This document shows positions 1 through 5,776 of a stretch of DNA of 6,531 nucleotides, piece by piece. The translations under genes and the position numbers were made by a program. The notes under the pieces were generated by a model, which searched no databases, was not told the DNA's origin, and saw only the letters and a program-made list of their open reading frames with translations. The DNA lies in the NCBI GenBank assembly GCA_030631125.1, contig DAOVLS010000135.1, positions 1 through 6,531 on the forward strand, written 5' to 3'. Every line of letters begins with the position of its first letter. Position 1 is the first letter of the stretch. This DNA is from Planctomycetales bacterium. Its GTDB lineage: Bacteria; Planctomycetota; Phycisphaerae; SM23-33.

Positions 1-1
1 A

Positions 2-802
2 GTGGATTTGGGTGCGTCGGTTTTCGCGCCCGTCGGCGCGAAGATCGCGCTGGTGAGCATGATCAAACTGCTCGTGGGGGCCTGTACAATCTACTTCTGC
101 GTCTCCTTCGTGATGCAGACGAAGGACGATTTCAGGTTTATCATTCCCTACGTGGAGTTTTCCAGGCAGAGCAAGGGATCGCATTCGCTGGTGCTGGACA
201 CTTCGGCCATCATCGACGGACGAATAGCCGACGTCGCCGAGACACGAATCCTGGAGGGGACTCTGGTTGTCCCCCGTTTCGTCGTTGAGGAGACCCAGAA
301 CATCGCCGACTCGTCGGACAAACTCCGGCGAAGCCGGGGGCGCCGCGGGCTTGATATGCTCAATCGGCTCCGGAACAACGACAAGATCGACATCCGCCTG
401 ACCGACGCGCGGATACCGGCCGTTGAGGAGGTCTCCGAGGTGGACCATAAACTGGTCGCCCTGGCCGAGCACCTCGACGCCCGAATCGTTACAAACGATT
501 ACAACCTCAACAAGGTCGCCCAACTCCGCGGCGTGGAGGTGATCAACATTAACGACCTTGCCAACGCGCTCAAACCCGTCGTCCTGCCGGGAGAGACAGT
601 AACGGTCAAGATCGTCAAGCCCGGCGAAGAGTCCGGTCAGGGTATCGGATACCTCGACGACGGAACAATGGTCGTCGTCGAGCAGGCCCGAAGCCACGTC
701 GGCGAGGACCTGACAGTTGTGGTTACCTCGGCCCTGCAAACCTCCGCCGGAAGGATGATCTTCGGAAAAGCCGGTAACTCGCAAAACACTAAGAGCATAT
801 AA
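2..802 (+). CDS. PIN/TRAM domain membrane protein (YacL-like), 5' partial
   Basis: This is the C-terminal 266 residues of a PIN-TRAM protein. The first visible codon is GTG, but the frame is open to the window edge and the protein starts in the middle of a membrane region, so the true start probably lies upstream; YacL-type proteins are usually about 350 residues with several N-terminal helices. One hydrophobic segment remains (about 15-38). The PIN nuclease-fold domain spans about 62-190, with [12 protein letters not shown], then PRFVVEE, EVDHKL and TNDYNLN. The likely metal-binding acidic residues are D66, E96 or E97, D148 and D166, so the active site looks intact. A TRAM nucleic-acid-binding domain follows (about 196-254, ending SAGRMIFG). 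The family is predicted to be a membrane-anchored RNase or RNA-binding protein; its substrate is unknown. The stop codon lies inside the left end of the inverted repeat at 799-916. The gene converges with acpS. Confidence 0.9.
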   Translation: MDLGASVFAPVGAKIALVSMIKLLVGACTIYFCVSFVMQTKDDFRFIIPYVEFSRQSKGSHSLVLDTSAIIDGRIADVAETRILEGTLVVPRFVVEETQNIADSSDKLRRSRGRRGLDMLNRLRNNDKIDIRLTDARIPAVEEVSEVDHKLVALAEHLDARIVTNDYNLNKVAQLRGVEVININDLANALKPVVLPGETVTVKIVKPGEESGQGIGYLDDGTMVVVEQARSHVGEDLTVVVTSALQTSAGRMIFGKAGNSQNTKSI

Positions 803-916
803 CAAAAAGAACTTCACCGCAGAGCACGCAGAGACCGCAGAGAAAAAATTGTTGTTTGTTTCGGCTGTTTTTAACTCCTCTGCGTTTTCTGCGATCTCTG
901 TGGTTTATTTTGTTAT
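799..916. repeat. Imperfect inverted repeat built of 9-base CGCAGAG units
   Basis: The left arm (816-842) is three tandem 9-base units: ACCGCAGAG, CACGCAGAG, ACCGCAGAG. The right arm (878-904), read on the minus strand, is ACCACAGAG, ATCGCAGAA, AACGCAGAG. The arms match at 22 of 27 positions around a 35-base T-rich loop (843-877). Beyond them the outer ends also match: ATAACAAAA at 799-807 and its complement TTTTGTTAT at 908-916. The whole 118-base unit fills the gap between two convergent genes and includes the stop codon of the left one. It could fold in RNA from either strand and act as a two-way terminator. It also resembles the dispersed 'CCGCAGAG / CCACAGAG' intergenic repeats I recall from many environmental bacteria, so a REP- or MITE-like origin is likely. 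No transposase is present. Confidence 0.8.
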
Positions 917-921
917 GGTTT

Positions 922-1305
922 CTAAGTAACCGACGCTACGGCCGAGGCGATCGCGTGCGTGGTGATGTGGCTTATCGAGATGATGATCTCGGTGAGGTTT
1001 TTTTCGTCGGCTATTTCTCGGCATCGCCCTGTGAGCGTAACTTTAGGTCGCCCCGACGGCTCGTTGGTAATCTCAATGTCGAGCCAGTTGACTCCCCTCC
1101 GCAGACCTGTTCCGAGCACTTTCATAACGGCCTCTTTTGCGGCGAACCGTCCGGCGAGGTGTTCGATCCGGCGCTTGCGACCCTGGCAGTACTCCAGTTC
1201 CGCCGGCGTGAAAACGCGATCCAGAAACCTGTCCTCGTAGCGGTCGATCATCTCGCCGAGGCGCTCGCAATCGACCATATCGATACCGTGGGCTGCAATT
1301 GTCAT
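922..1305 (-). CDS. acpS: Holo-[acyl-carrier-protein] synthase
   Basis: The product is a 127-residue cytoplasmic enzyme that transfers 4'-phosphopantetheine from coenzyme A to a serine of apo-acyl carrier protein, which activates fatty acid synthesis. It has the family's signatures in order: GIDMVDCERL near the N-terminus with the metal-binding Asp at D9, FTPAELEYC at 32-40, GRFAAKEAVMKVLGTG at 52-67 with K57 and E58, and a C-terminal SISHITTHAIASAVA. The length is typical of AcpS. I chose the ATG at 1305 because MTIAAHGID is the normal beginning of the family. A longer frame starts at a TTG at 1341 and would add 12 unrelated residues. No convincing Shine-Dalgarno sequence precedes either start. 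The gene is alone on its strand here: divergent from the kinase gene, convergent with the PIN/TRAM gene. Confidence 0.95.
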   Translation of the reverse strand: MTIAAHGIDMVDCERLGEMIDRYEDRFLDRVFTPAELEYCQGRKRRIEHLAGRFAAKEAVMKVLGTGLRRGVNWLDIEITNEPSGRPKVTLTGRCREIADEKNLTEIIISISHITTHAIASAVASVT

Positions 1306-1479
1306 AACCCAAATGGTAATAACCGCCCAAAGCAGTATCAAGTTTTCCCGCCCGCCCGTCCGATAATTTCATATGGTCGGGTGAAGTTCTGTACCAATCA
1401 GTTCGTTTAGCCGTCGTCGGATTTCGGTGAGCCGCGTCGAACCGTACGACGACGAGAAACCAATGAAAGGACAGGATTT
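1306..1479. other. Divergent intergenic spacer, acpS / histidine kinase
   Basis: This 174-base spacer must hold the 5' signals for both divergent genes. The only candidate promoter I can point to is for acpS on the minus strand: TTGGTA (1392-1397), an 18-base gap, then TATGAA (1368-1373). This is a weak match and only a suggestion. A 7-base inverted repeat, CGTCGTC at 1412-1418 and GACGACG at 1448-1454, lies just upstream of the kinase gene with a 29-base loop; it may be chance in GC-rich DNA. No RNA gene and no further coding sequence is apparent apart from the 6-codon open frame listed separately. Confidence 0.4.
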
Positions 1480-1483
1480 GTGA
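1463..1483 (+). other. Six-codon open frame overlapping the kinase start
   Basis: ATG at 1463 opens a six-codon frame (MKGQDL) that stops at TGA 1481-1483, overlapping the kinase GTG start at 1480-1482. Translation of this mini-frame would end exactly at the kinase start and could couple to it. The Shine-Dalgarno for the kinase lies inside the mini-frame. The upstream signal for the mini-frame itself is poor, so it may well be chance. Confidence 0.2.
1466..1471 (+). promoter_or_regulatory. Shine-Dalgarno site for the kinase GTG start
   Basis: AAAGGA sits 8 bases before the GTG at 1480. Reading back in frame, no ATG, GTG or TTG occurs between that GTG and an in-frame TAG at 1408-1410, so this site together with the GTG fixes the start. 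Confidence 0.65.
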
Positions 1484-2277
1484 GTGTCTTATCGACTCAT
1501 CGCAAGAGCAGTCGCCGGGAAGCACCGGCCCAACTGGTCGCAGAGGTCCGCTCTCTCCGTGAACAACTCACCTGCGCCCAGCGTCTGGCGACGGTGGGGA
1601 CCATGGCCGCAATGGTGGCGCACGAGTTCAACAACATACTGACGCCGATGTACAATTACGCCCGCCTGGCTGCCGGCGGCGACGAGAAGATGCGGGACAA
1701 GGCAATCCGCCATGCCATGGAAGGCTCGGCCAGAGCGGCGGCAATCTGCCGGTCGCTGCTTGACCTGGCGGGGACCGAAGCCCAAACGCCGCAGAAGGTC
1801 TCGCTGGCCGAACTGCTGGACGAGACGCTCACGGCAATGGGAAGGGATTTCAGCAAGGACGGAATTCGCCTGCTCACGAAAGTCCCCGCGCGCCTGACAA
1901 TTGCCACACGACCGGCCGAACTGAAACAAGTCTTGCTGAACCTCCTGCTGAACGCCCGCGTCGCCGTCATGGACAAGGGTCGGGGGCAGAGTATCTCCAT
2001 CACCGCCGACCGGATCAACGGATCGGTCATTTTGCGAGTGGCCGACACCGGCGTCGGAATCGCACCGGAAATAAGGAAGCGCATCTTCGAGCCGTTCTTC
2101 ACCACCCACAGCGGCAGCGGCACGGGCCTGGGCCTGGCCGTCTGCCGGCAGATCGTCAAGTCAATGAAAGGCCGACTGACCGTCCGAAGCCAGGTAGGAA
2201 AGGGAACCGTATTCACCATCTCCCTGCCAGGCAAAACCGCCGCCAGGTCTCGCCGACCCATCGCACAAAGCGCGTAA
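1480..2277 (+). CDS. Soluble sensor-less histidine kinase (NtrB/HPK4-like core)
   Basis: The product is a 265-residue protein with a complete kinase core. A short charged N-terminus leads into a probable helix (about 15-37), then the dimerisation/phospho-acceptor helix with MVAHEFNNILTP, giving H48 as the phosphorylated histidine. The HEFNN pattern is typical of NtrB-like kinases. The ATP-binding domain has an N box (ELKQVLLNLLLNAR, N154 and N158), a G1 box (DTGVGIAPE, D189), an F box (FEPFF, 203-207) and a G2 box (GTGLGL, 214-219). There is no membrane segment and no PAS, GAF or receiver domain, so the input must come from a partner protein or be missing. No response regulator is adjacent. 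The gene starts at GTG with a good Shine-Dalgarno, ends in tandem TAA stops, and converges with the beta-helix gene. The kinase assignment is firm; the pathway is unknown. Confidence 0.92.
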   Translation: MSVLSTHRKSSRREAPAQLVAEVRSLREQLTCAQRLATVGTMAAMVAHEFNNILTPMYNYARLAAGGDEKMRDKAIRHAMEGSARAAAICRSLLDLAGTEAQTPQKVSLAELLDETLTAMGRDFSKDGIRLLTKVPARLTIATRPAELKQVLLNLLLNARVAVMDKGRGQSISITADRINGSVILRVADTGVGIAPEIRKRIFEPFFTTHSGSGTGLGLAVCRQIVKSMKGRLTVRSQVGKGTVFTISLPGKTAARSRRPIAQSA

Positions 2278-2302
2278 TAAGGGGACAGTGTGGAGACCGG
2301 CT

Positions 2303-4468
2303 TCAAGGCTTGGCTGGCTGGCGGAGGTACTCGTCCGGTTGCTGTCCGATTTTATCGAGCGGGAGCGGCTTGACGCCGGCCTTGACCGCCGGACCGCCCG
2401 GGCGCAGGCGGAAGTCGCCTTTGTCCGGAGCCACCAGTCCGACGTCGCCGGACGTCAGGTTCCCCTCCTGAACGATGACCGCGTCGGTCATGCCGTTGTG
2501 GTAAACGATCCATCGCCCGCCCACGCACACGTTGTGAATGAAGCGGTTGCCCTTGGGAAGGACCGGCTCATCCTTGAGGATGTTCGCCAGTTTGGGATAT
2601 CGCGTGCTGTATGGCGGGTGGTCGTGGGCGACGGCCTTGAGGCGGTCGAAGAGGGTATTTGTCTTTCCGTTAAAGTAATTCCCGGCCCAGCCCAGCCCGC
2701 GGGCGTCAAAGGATATGGCGCCCTTGCTGCACTTGGCGAAGATGTTGTTCTTCAGCACATTGTCGCGCCCGCTGCCGACCATGATTCCGTAGTACGCGCC
2801 GACGATGAGGTTGCCCTCGATCAGCGTACCGCTGGCCCAGTCGTCGAGGTAGATCGCCATGGTCCCATGGAATCCGCCCGCGACGCCGGTGTACCGACCC
2901 ACCTGGTGGATGTAATTGTACCGCAGCACGTTGCCTCGCATGGACCAGTCCCTTCCGATGTAGAACGCCCCTGCGTCGGAGGTCTCCCGGCAGACATCAT
3001 GAACGTCGTTGTACTCGACGACGTGGTCATTGCCCCAGAAGAACACTGCCGTGTGGGGCGCGTTGTGGATGTGGTTGTGTGCCACGCGGTTGCCTACGCC
3101 GATAATATTGACGGCCGCCTGATAGGTCCGAGCGATTCGGCTCCAGTTGTGGATGTGGTTATTGATGGCGAAGTTGTTTCCGGGCGTGAGGGTTTTGCGT
3201 TCGCCGCCGGCGAGGTAGATGCCGCCCTCTCCGGTCAGTGTGATTTCACAGGACCGGACGCCGTTGCGCCTGCCGCCATGGGTTCGCTGGACCGCGTGTC
3301 CGGCTAACCGCCTGCCGATCTGGACGGCCCATGTGCCGAGGTTTCGCAGCGTGCAGCCGGCGACCAGATTGTCGGCGCCGCCTTCGATTCGCACGCCCAC
3401 GCCGCGGCCAGCCTCGATGGTCAGGCCACGGAGCACGACGTTAGAGCAGTCCTTCATCTCGACGATTGGCCCGTCCAACAGGGAAACGACGACACGGGCG
3501 TCCTTCAGCGGCCTGGGCGGCCAGAGGTACAGGATTCCCGACTTCCGATCGAGCCACCATTCGCCGGGACTGTCAAGTTCCTCCAGCAGGTTGAAAACGT
3601 AGAAACGCTTGCCCTCCTTCAGGCTGTAATGGTGCGCCTGCCCCAGTTTGATCTGTCCCTTTTCGGCATCGACGGTCTCGACCGGAAGCGATTCGTCGGC
3701 CCAATCCCAGCGCCAATAGCCGTACACCCAGAGGTCCTCGGCCTTGGCCCAACGCTTAATGCGGTCGTTGGGGAAAACGAAGCAAGGTCTCAATTTGCCA
3801 AGGTCCTCTTTGGGGCGGACTGATCCGGGTTGGACAACCTTTGCTCCAGTGTCAATCACCTTGCCGGTCAGGGTGAACCCCTCGTTGGGCCAGCGGGCCA
3901 ACGTCATCGGCTTGTCGTCCACGAACAACTCCAGCGCGGAGGTCGTGAAGGAATGGCCGAAGCCTCGCGGTCGTAACGTCCCGAAATCGGAAATGCCCAG
4001 TGCCTTCAGATCGATCATCAGTACCTTGCCACGAGCGATCTGGGGGAGTCGTCGGAGTATCGCCTGGTCGGTTACAGGTCGGAAGGCAGAGGACGGCAGG
4101 CGCCGCCCGCCGGAAAGACGCACTTCCTGCCCATCGCACGCTCGCCACACAACGGGCGCGTTCTTGCTGCCTGAGTCTTCGGGACCAAGGCGGAACGTCT
4201 CGGTCCGCTCGTATCGCCCGCCGAAAATCCAGACCGTAATGCCGCTCTTGCTGAAGGATGGGTCCTTGCGAAGCCGGCGAACCTCCTGTCGGGCACGCTC
4301 CAGCGTGGCGAAGGGCTTGTCCGGTGTCCCTGCATTTGTGTCCTTGCCGCGACCGGCAACGAAAATCTCCAAAGGCATGAAAGGCATGCGCGTGTCCTTC
4401 TCCGCACCCGGGGCACAACTCGCCCCAGCCGCCAACATTGCAATCAGCCCAAAGCAAATAACTCGCAT
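2303..4468 (-). CDS. Secreted right-handed parallel beta-helix protein, probable carbohydrate-active enzyme
   Basis: The product has 721 residues. A signal peptide (MRVICFGLIAMLAAGASC, cleavage perhaps after A22) indicates export. C18 is in a poor lipobox context, so a lipoprotein is less likely. The N-terminal part has the signature FVAGRGKDTNAGTPDKPFATLERAR (36-60), common at the start of secreted beta-helix polysaccharide enzymes. A beta-sandwich-like insert follows (about 180-320: LFVDDKPMTLARWPN, GEWWLDRKSGILYLWPP), then beta-helix coils from about 340 to 600. Four coils repeat an N-x-[IV]-H motif, at H440, H468, H490 and H521. Candidate acidic catalytic residues are D498 (TSDAG) and D542/D543 (YLDDW). 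The layout resembles GH141-type and related planctomycete/Bacteroidetes proteins, but substrate and family are inferred. I chose ATG 4468, not upstream starts, because it has AGGAGA in front and begins exactly at the signal peptide. Confidence 0.85.
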   Translation of the reverse strand: MRVICFGLIAMLAAGASCAPGAEKDTRMPFMPLEIFVAGRGKDTNAGTPDKPFATLERARQEVRRLRKDPSFSKSGITVWIFGGRYERTETFRLGPEDSGSKNAPVVWRACDGQEVRLSGGRRLPSSAFRPVTDQAILRRLPQIARGKVLMIDLKALGISDFGTLRPRGFGHSFTTSALELFVDDKPMTLARWPNEGFTLTGKVIDTGAKVVQPGSVRPKEDLGKLRPCFVFPNDRIKRWAKAEDLWVYGYWRWDWADESLPVETVDAEKGQIKLGQAHHYSLKEGKRFYVFNLLEELDSPGEWWLDRKSGILYLWPPRPLKDARVVVSLLDGPIVEMKDCSNVVLRGLTIEAGRGVGVRIEGGADNLVAGCTLRNLGTWAVQIGRRLAGHAVQRTHGGRRNGVRSCEITLTGEGGIYLAGGERKTLTPGNNFAINNHIHNWSRIARTYQAAVNIIGVGNRVAHNHIHNAPHTAVFFWGNDHVVEYNDVHDVCRETSDAGAFYIGRDWSMRGNVLRYNYIHQVGRYTGVAGGFHGTMAIYLDDWASGTLIEGNLIVGAYYGIMVGSGRDNVLKNNIFAKCSKGAISFDARGLGWAGNYFNGKTNTLFDRLKAVAHDHPPYSTRYPKLANILKDEPVLPKGNRFIHNVCVGGRWIVYHNGMTDAVIVQEGNLTSGDVGLVAPDKGDFRLRPGGPAVKAGVKPLPLDKIGQQPDEYLRQPAKP

Positions 4469-4473
4469 GTGTC

Positions 4474-4479
4474 TCTCCT
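4474..4479 (-). promoter_or_regulatory. Shine-Dalgarno site deciding the beta-helix start
   Basis: On the minus strand AGGAGA lies 5 bases before the ATG at 4468. The open frame extends 42 codons further upstream, but those codons do not look like protein and would bury the signal peptide, so this site decides the start. Confidence 0.8.
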
Positions 4480-4486
4480 GAAGGTT

Positions 4487-4540
4487 AAAGGATACATTCG
4501 ACTTTGTTCCATCCTTTCCTGGTCGGCCGGAAAAAAGGAT
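4487..4540 (-). repeat. Three alternating copies of ATCCTTT/AAAGGAT in the beta-helix leader
   Basis: Read along the minus-strand transcript, the leader has ATCCTTT (4540-4534), then AAAGGAT (4517-4511), then ATCCTTT again (4493-4487). The middle copy can pair perfectly with either neighbour: an early hairpin with a 16-base loop, or a late hairpin with a 17-base loop that ends 7 bases before the Shine-Dalgarno. The two are mutually exclusive. The pairing is seen in the sequence; a regulatory role is inference, and 7-base stems can arise by chance. Confidence 0.4.
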
Positions 4541-4599
4541 CGGGTACTTTTTCTGCATCTTTTCTTCCAGCCCCTTTCGGCAAGTCAACCGCAACTCTC

Positions 4600-4623
4600 A
4601 GCATGCCGGGAGACTAACATGCT
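4600..4623. repeat. Small inverted repeat AGCATG...CATGCT in the spacer
   Basis: AGCATG (4600-4605) and CATGCT (4618-4623) are perfect inverted copies around a 12-base loop. An overlapping pair, CGGGA (4607-4611) and TCCCG (4626-4630), could form instead and lies next to a run of eight A (4631-4638). The site is upstream of the beta-helix gene and downstream of the toroid terminator. It could be an operator or part of a transcript structure; no known site is recognised. Confidence 0.3.
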
Positions 4624-4657
4624 TGTCCCGAAAAAAAACAGCAAAAATAGCATTTAA

Positions 4658-4686
4658 GATGGGACTCCGGTTCGCGGCGTCCCATC
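4658..4686 (-). terminator. Terminator-like hairpin after the toroid gene
   Basis: GATGGGAC (4658-4665) and GTCCCATC (4679-4686) form a perfect 8-base stem, extended after one mismatch by CCG/CGG around a 5-base loop. It begins 7 bases past the toroid stop codon. On the minus strand the stem is followed by T-rich sequence, with a run of five T and then a run of eight T (complement of 4631-4638), but not an immediate T run as in a classical intrinsic terminator. The position and stem support a transcription end for the operon to the right. Confidence 0.5.
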
Positions 4687-4693
4687 CTGCCGA

Positions 4694-5776
4694 TCATCGT
4701 TGATAAATCGGCAGTTGTCGGTAACTGACGGAGATGGCAAGGACGCCCATTGCTGTGGAGTAGCAGGTACCGGCCTTGGCTTCGTTTGACGAGCCTTGAG
4801 GCCAGGAGCCGTCTTTCCGCTGATACTTGAGCATCATCGCGTACATCTGCGGCGCGTATTGCCGCCAGTGCTTTCCGCCCAACTGGAACATCGCCTGGGC
4901 TGAATAATACAGCCCGTAATAAAAAAAACTTGCTCCGTAACTCTTTGACGGGTGCGCCAGTATCCAGTCTCCGCCGGCCAGTGATTCGGCGCTGTGGTGC
5001 TTTCCGCACAGTTCCAGGCACAGCACGGCCGTCGCCGTCCGCGCCAGTCCGGGGCTGCCGCCGGGCTTGTAGCAGAACCCCACGCCGCCCTTTGGCTTGG
5101 CCGTTTTGCCCTTGTAGCGACACCGGAGGACGAACTTGACGGCGTCGTCGATGGCTTTCTTCGGAACGGCCGCCCCGTTGCCCCTTGCCGACCGAAGCGA
5201 CATCAACGCCCAGCCTGTGCAGGAAATATCGCTGTCCCTGCTGGTGGCCTGATAACGCCACCCGCCCTGGTTAGTCGGGTGCTTTTTGACCTTCTGGGCC
5301 GTCAGGATTAACTTGAGCGCCTTTGACAGGACCTTATTAAGTTTCTTCTGGCGCTTCGCGTCCAGCATTCCGGAGGCTTCCGAGAGCATCAACGTCGAGA
5401 TGCTGTGGCTGTACCACGGGCCATGGGACGAATTGCCCGTCAGCATCCCGTTGGGTCTCTGGCTTGCCATGACGAAGTCGATTCCCTTGTTGATGACGGT
5501 CCCGTAAGGTCCGCAGCCGGGGGTGTATCCTGCGCCGAGGAACGCCATTACCGACAATGAAGTAACGGCGGTGTTTTTGCCCATCCCGCTCGGCCAGTAG
5601 CCTTCGGCGTGCTGGTGCTTTGCCAGATAGACGAGCGCCTTTGCGACGGCCTGTTCGATGGGTTTGTCGTACTTTGCCAGTTCGGGCGCTGCCTGGTCTG
5701 CGCGGATGCTGTCCGGCGGCATCGCCGTTATCGCCATCACGCAGCAGCAAAGCAGCACTGTGCTGAAACGTCTCAT
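4694..5776 (-). CDS. Secreted alpha/alpha-toroid protein, squalene-hopene-cyclase/prenyltransferase-like fold
   Basis: The product has 360 residues, with an N-terminal signal peptide (hydrophobic 7-19, cleavage perhaps after A26). The rest resembles the repeats of the terpene cyclase/prenyltransferase beta-subunit superfamily: KHQHAEGYWPSG (53-64), ASQRPNGMLTG (104-114), NQGGWRYQA (169-177), GGVGFCYKPGG (230-240) and YQRKDGSWPQG (318-328). These are QW-like turns at the ends of helix pairs. The protein is about half the length of a true squalene-hopene cyclase and has no DxDD catalytic motif; the nearest string is DSDIS (181-185). It is therefore probably not a cyclase but a binding or structural toroid in the periplasm. 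The start ATG overlaps the TGA of the upstream coiled-coil gene (ATGA), with a near-perfect Shine-Dalgarno, so the two are translationally coupled. A hairpin follows the stop. The fold is fairly sure; the function is unknown. Confidence 0.85.
   Translation of the reverse strand: MRRFSTVLLCCCVMAITAMPPDSIRADQAAPELAKYDKPIEQAVAKALVYLAKHQHAEGYWPSGMGKNTAVTSLSVMAFLGAGYTPGCGPYGTVINKGIDFVMASQRPNGMLTGNSSHGPWYSHSISTLMLSEASGMLDAKRQKKLNKVLSKALKLILTAQKVKKHPTNQGGWRYQATSRDSDISCTGWALMSLRSARGNGAAVPKKAIDDAVKFVLRCRYKGKTAKPKGGVGFCYKPGGSPGLARTATAVLCLELCGKHHSAESLAGGDWILAHPSKSYGASFFYYGLYYSAQAMFQLGGKHWRQYAPQMYAMMLKYQRKDGSWPQGSSNEAKAGTCYSTAMGVLAISVSYRQLPIYQR

Noticed and set aside
2..802. PIN domain as the toxin of a toxin-antitoxin pair
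   Set aside because: The membrane segment and C-terminal TRAM domain place it with YacL-type proteins, not with VapC toxins, and there is no antitoxin-like gene in the visible sequence.
856..1410. 184-residue open frame on the plus strand across acpS
   Set aside because: It starts inside the inverted repeat and runs antisense through acpS, whose family motifs are unmistakable.
2288..3307. 339-residue open frame on the plus strand inside the beta-helix gene
   Set aside because: It is antisense to a protein with clear signal peptide, beta-helix motifs and Shine-Dalgarno. Its Val/Asp/Ala-rich translation is what GC-rich codon bias gives on the opposite strand, and it has no recognisable motif.
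3744..4481. 245-residue open frame on the plus strand over the beta-helix N-terminus
   Set aside because: It is rich in Arg, Ser and Pro, lacks motifs, and lies entirely opposite conserved sequence of the real gene.
4560..4588. Promoter with TTGACT at 4588-4583 on the minus strand
   Set aside because: The -35-like hexamer is good, but no -10-like sequence lies 16 to 18 bases downstream, where the sequence is AGAAAAGA.
4469..4594. N-terminal extension of the beta-helix protein
   Set aside because: The 42 extra codons precede a proper signal peptide and Shine-Dalgarno and cover the leader hairpins; they are most likely untranslated.
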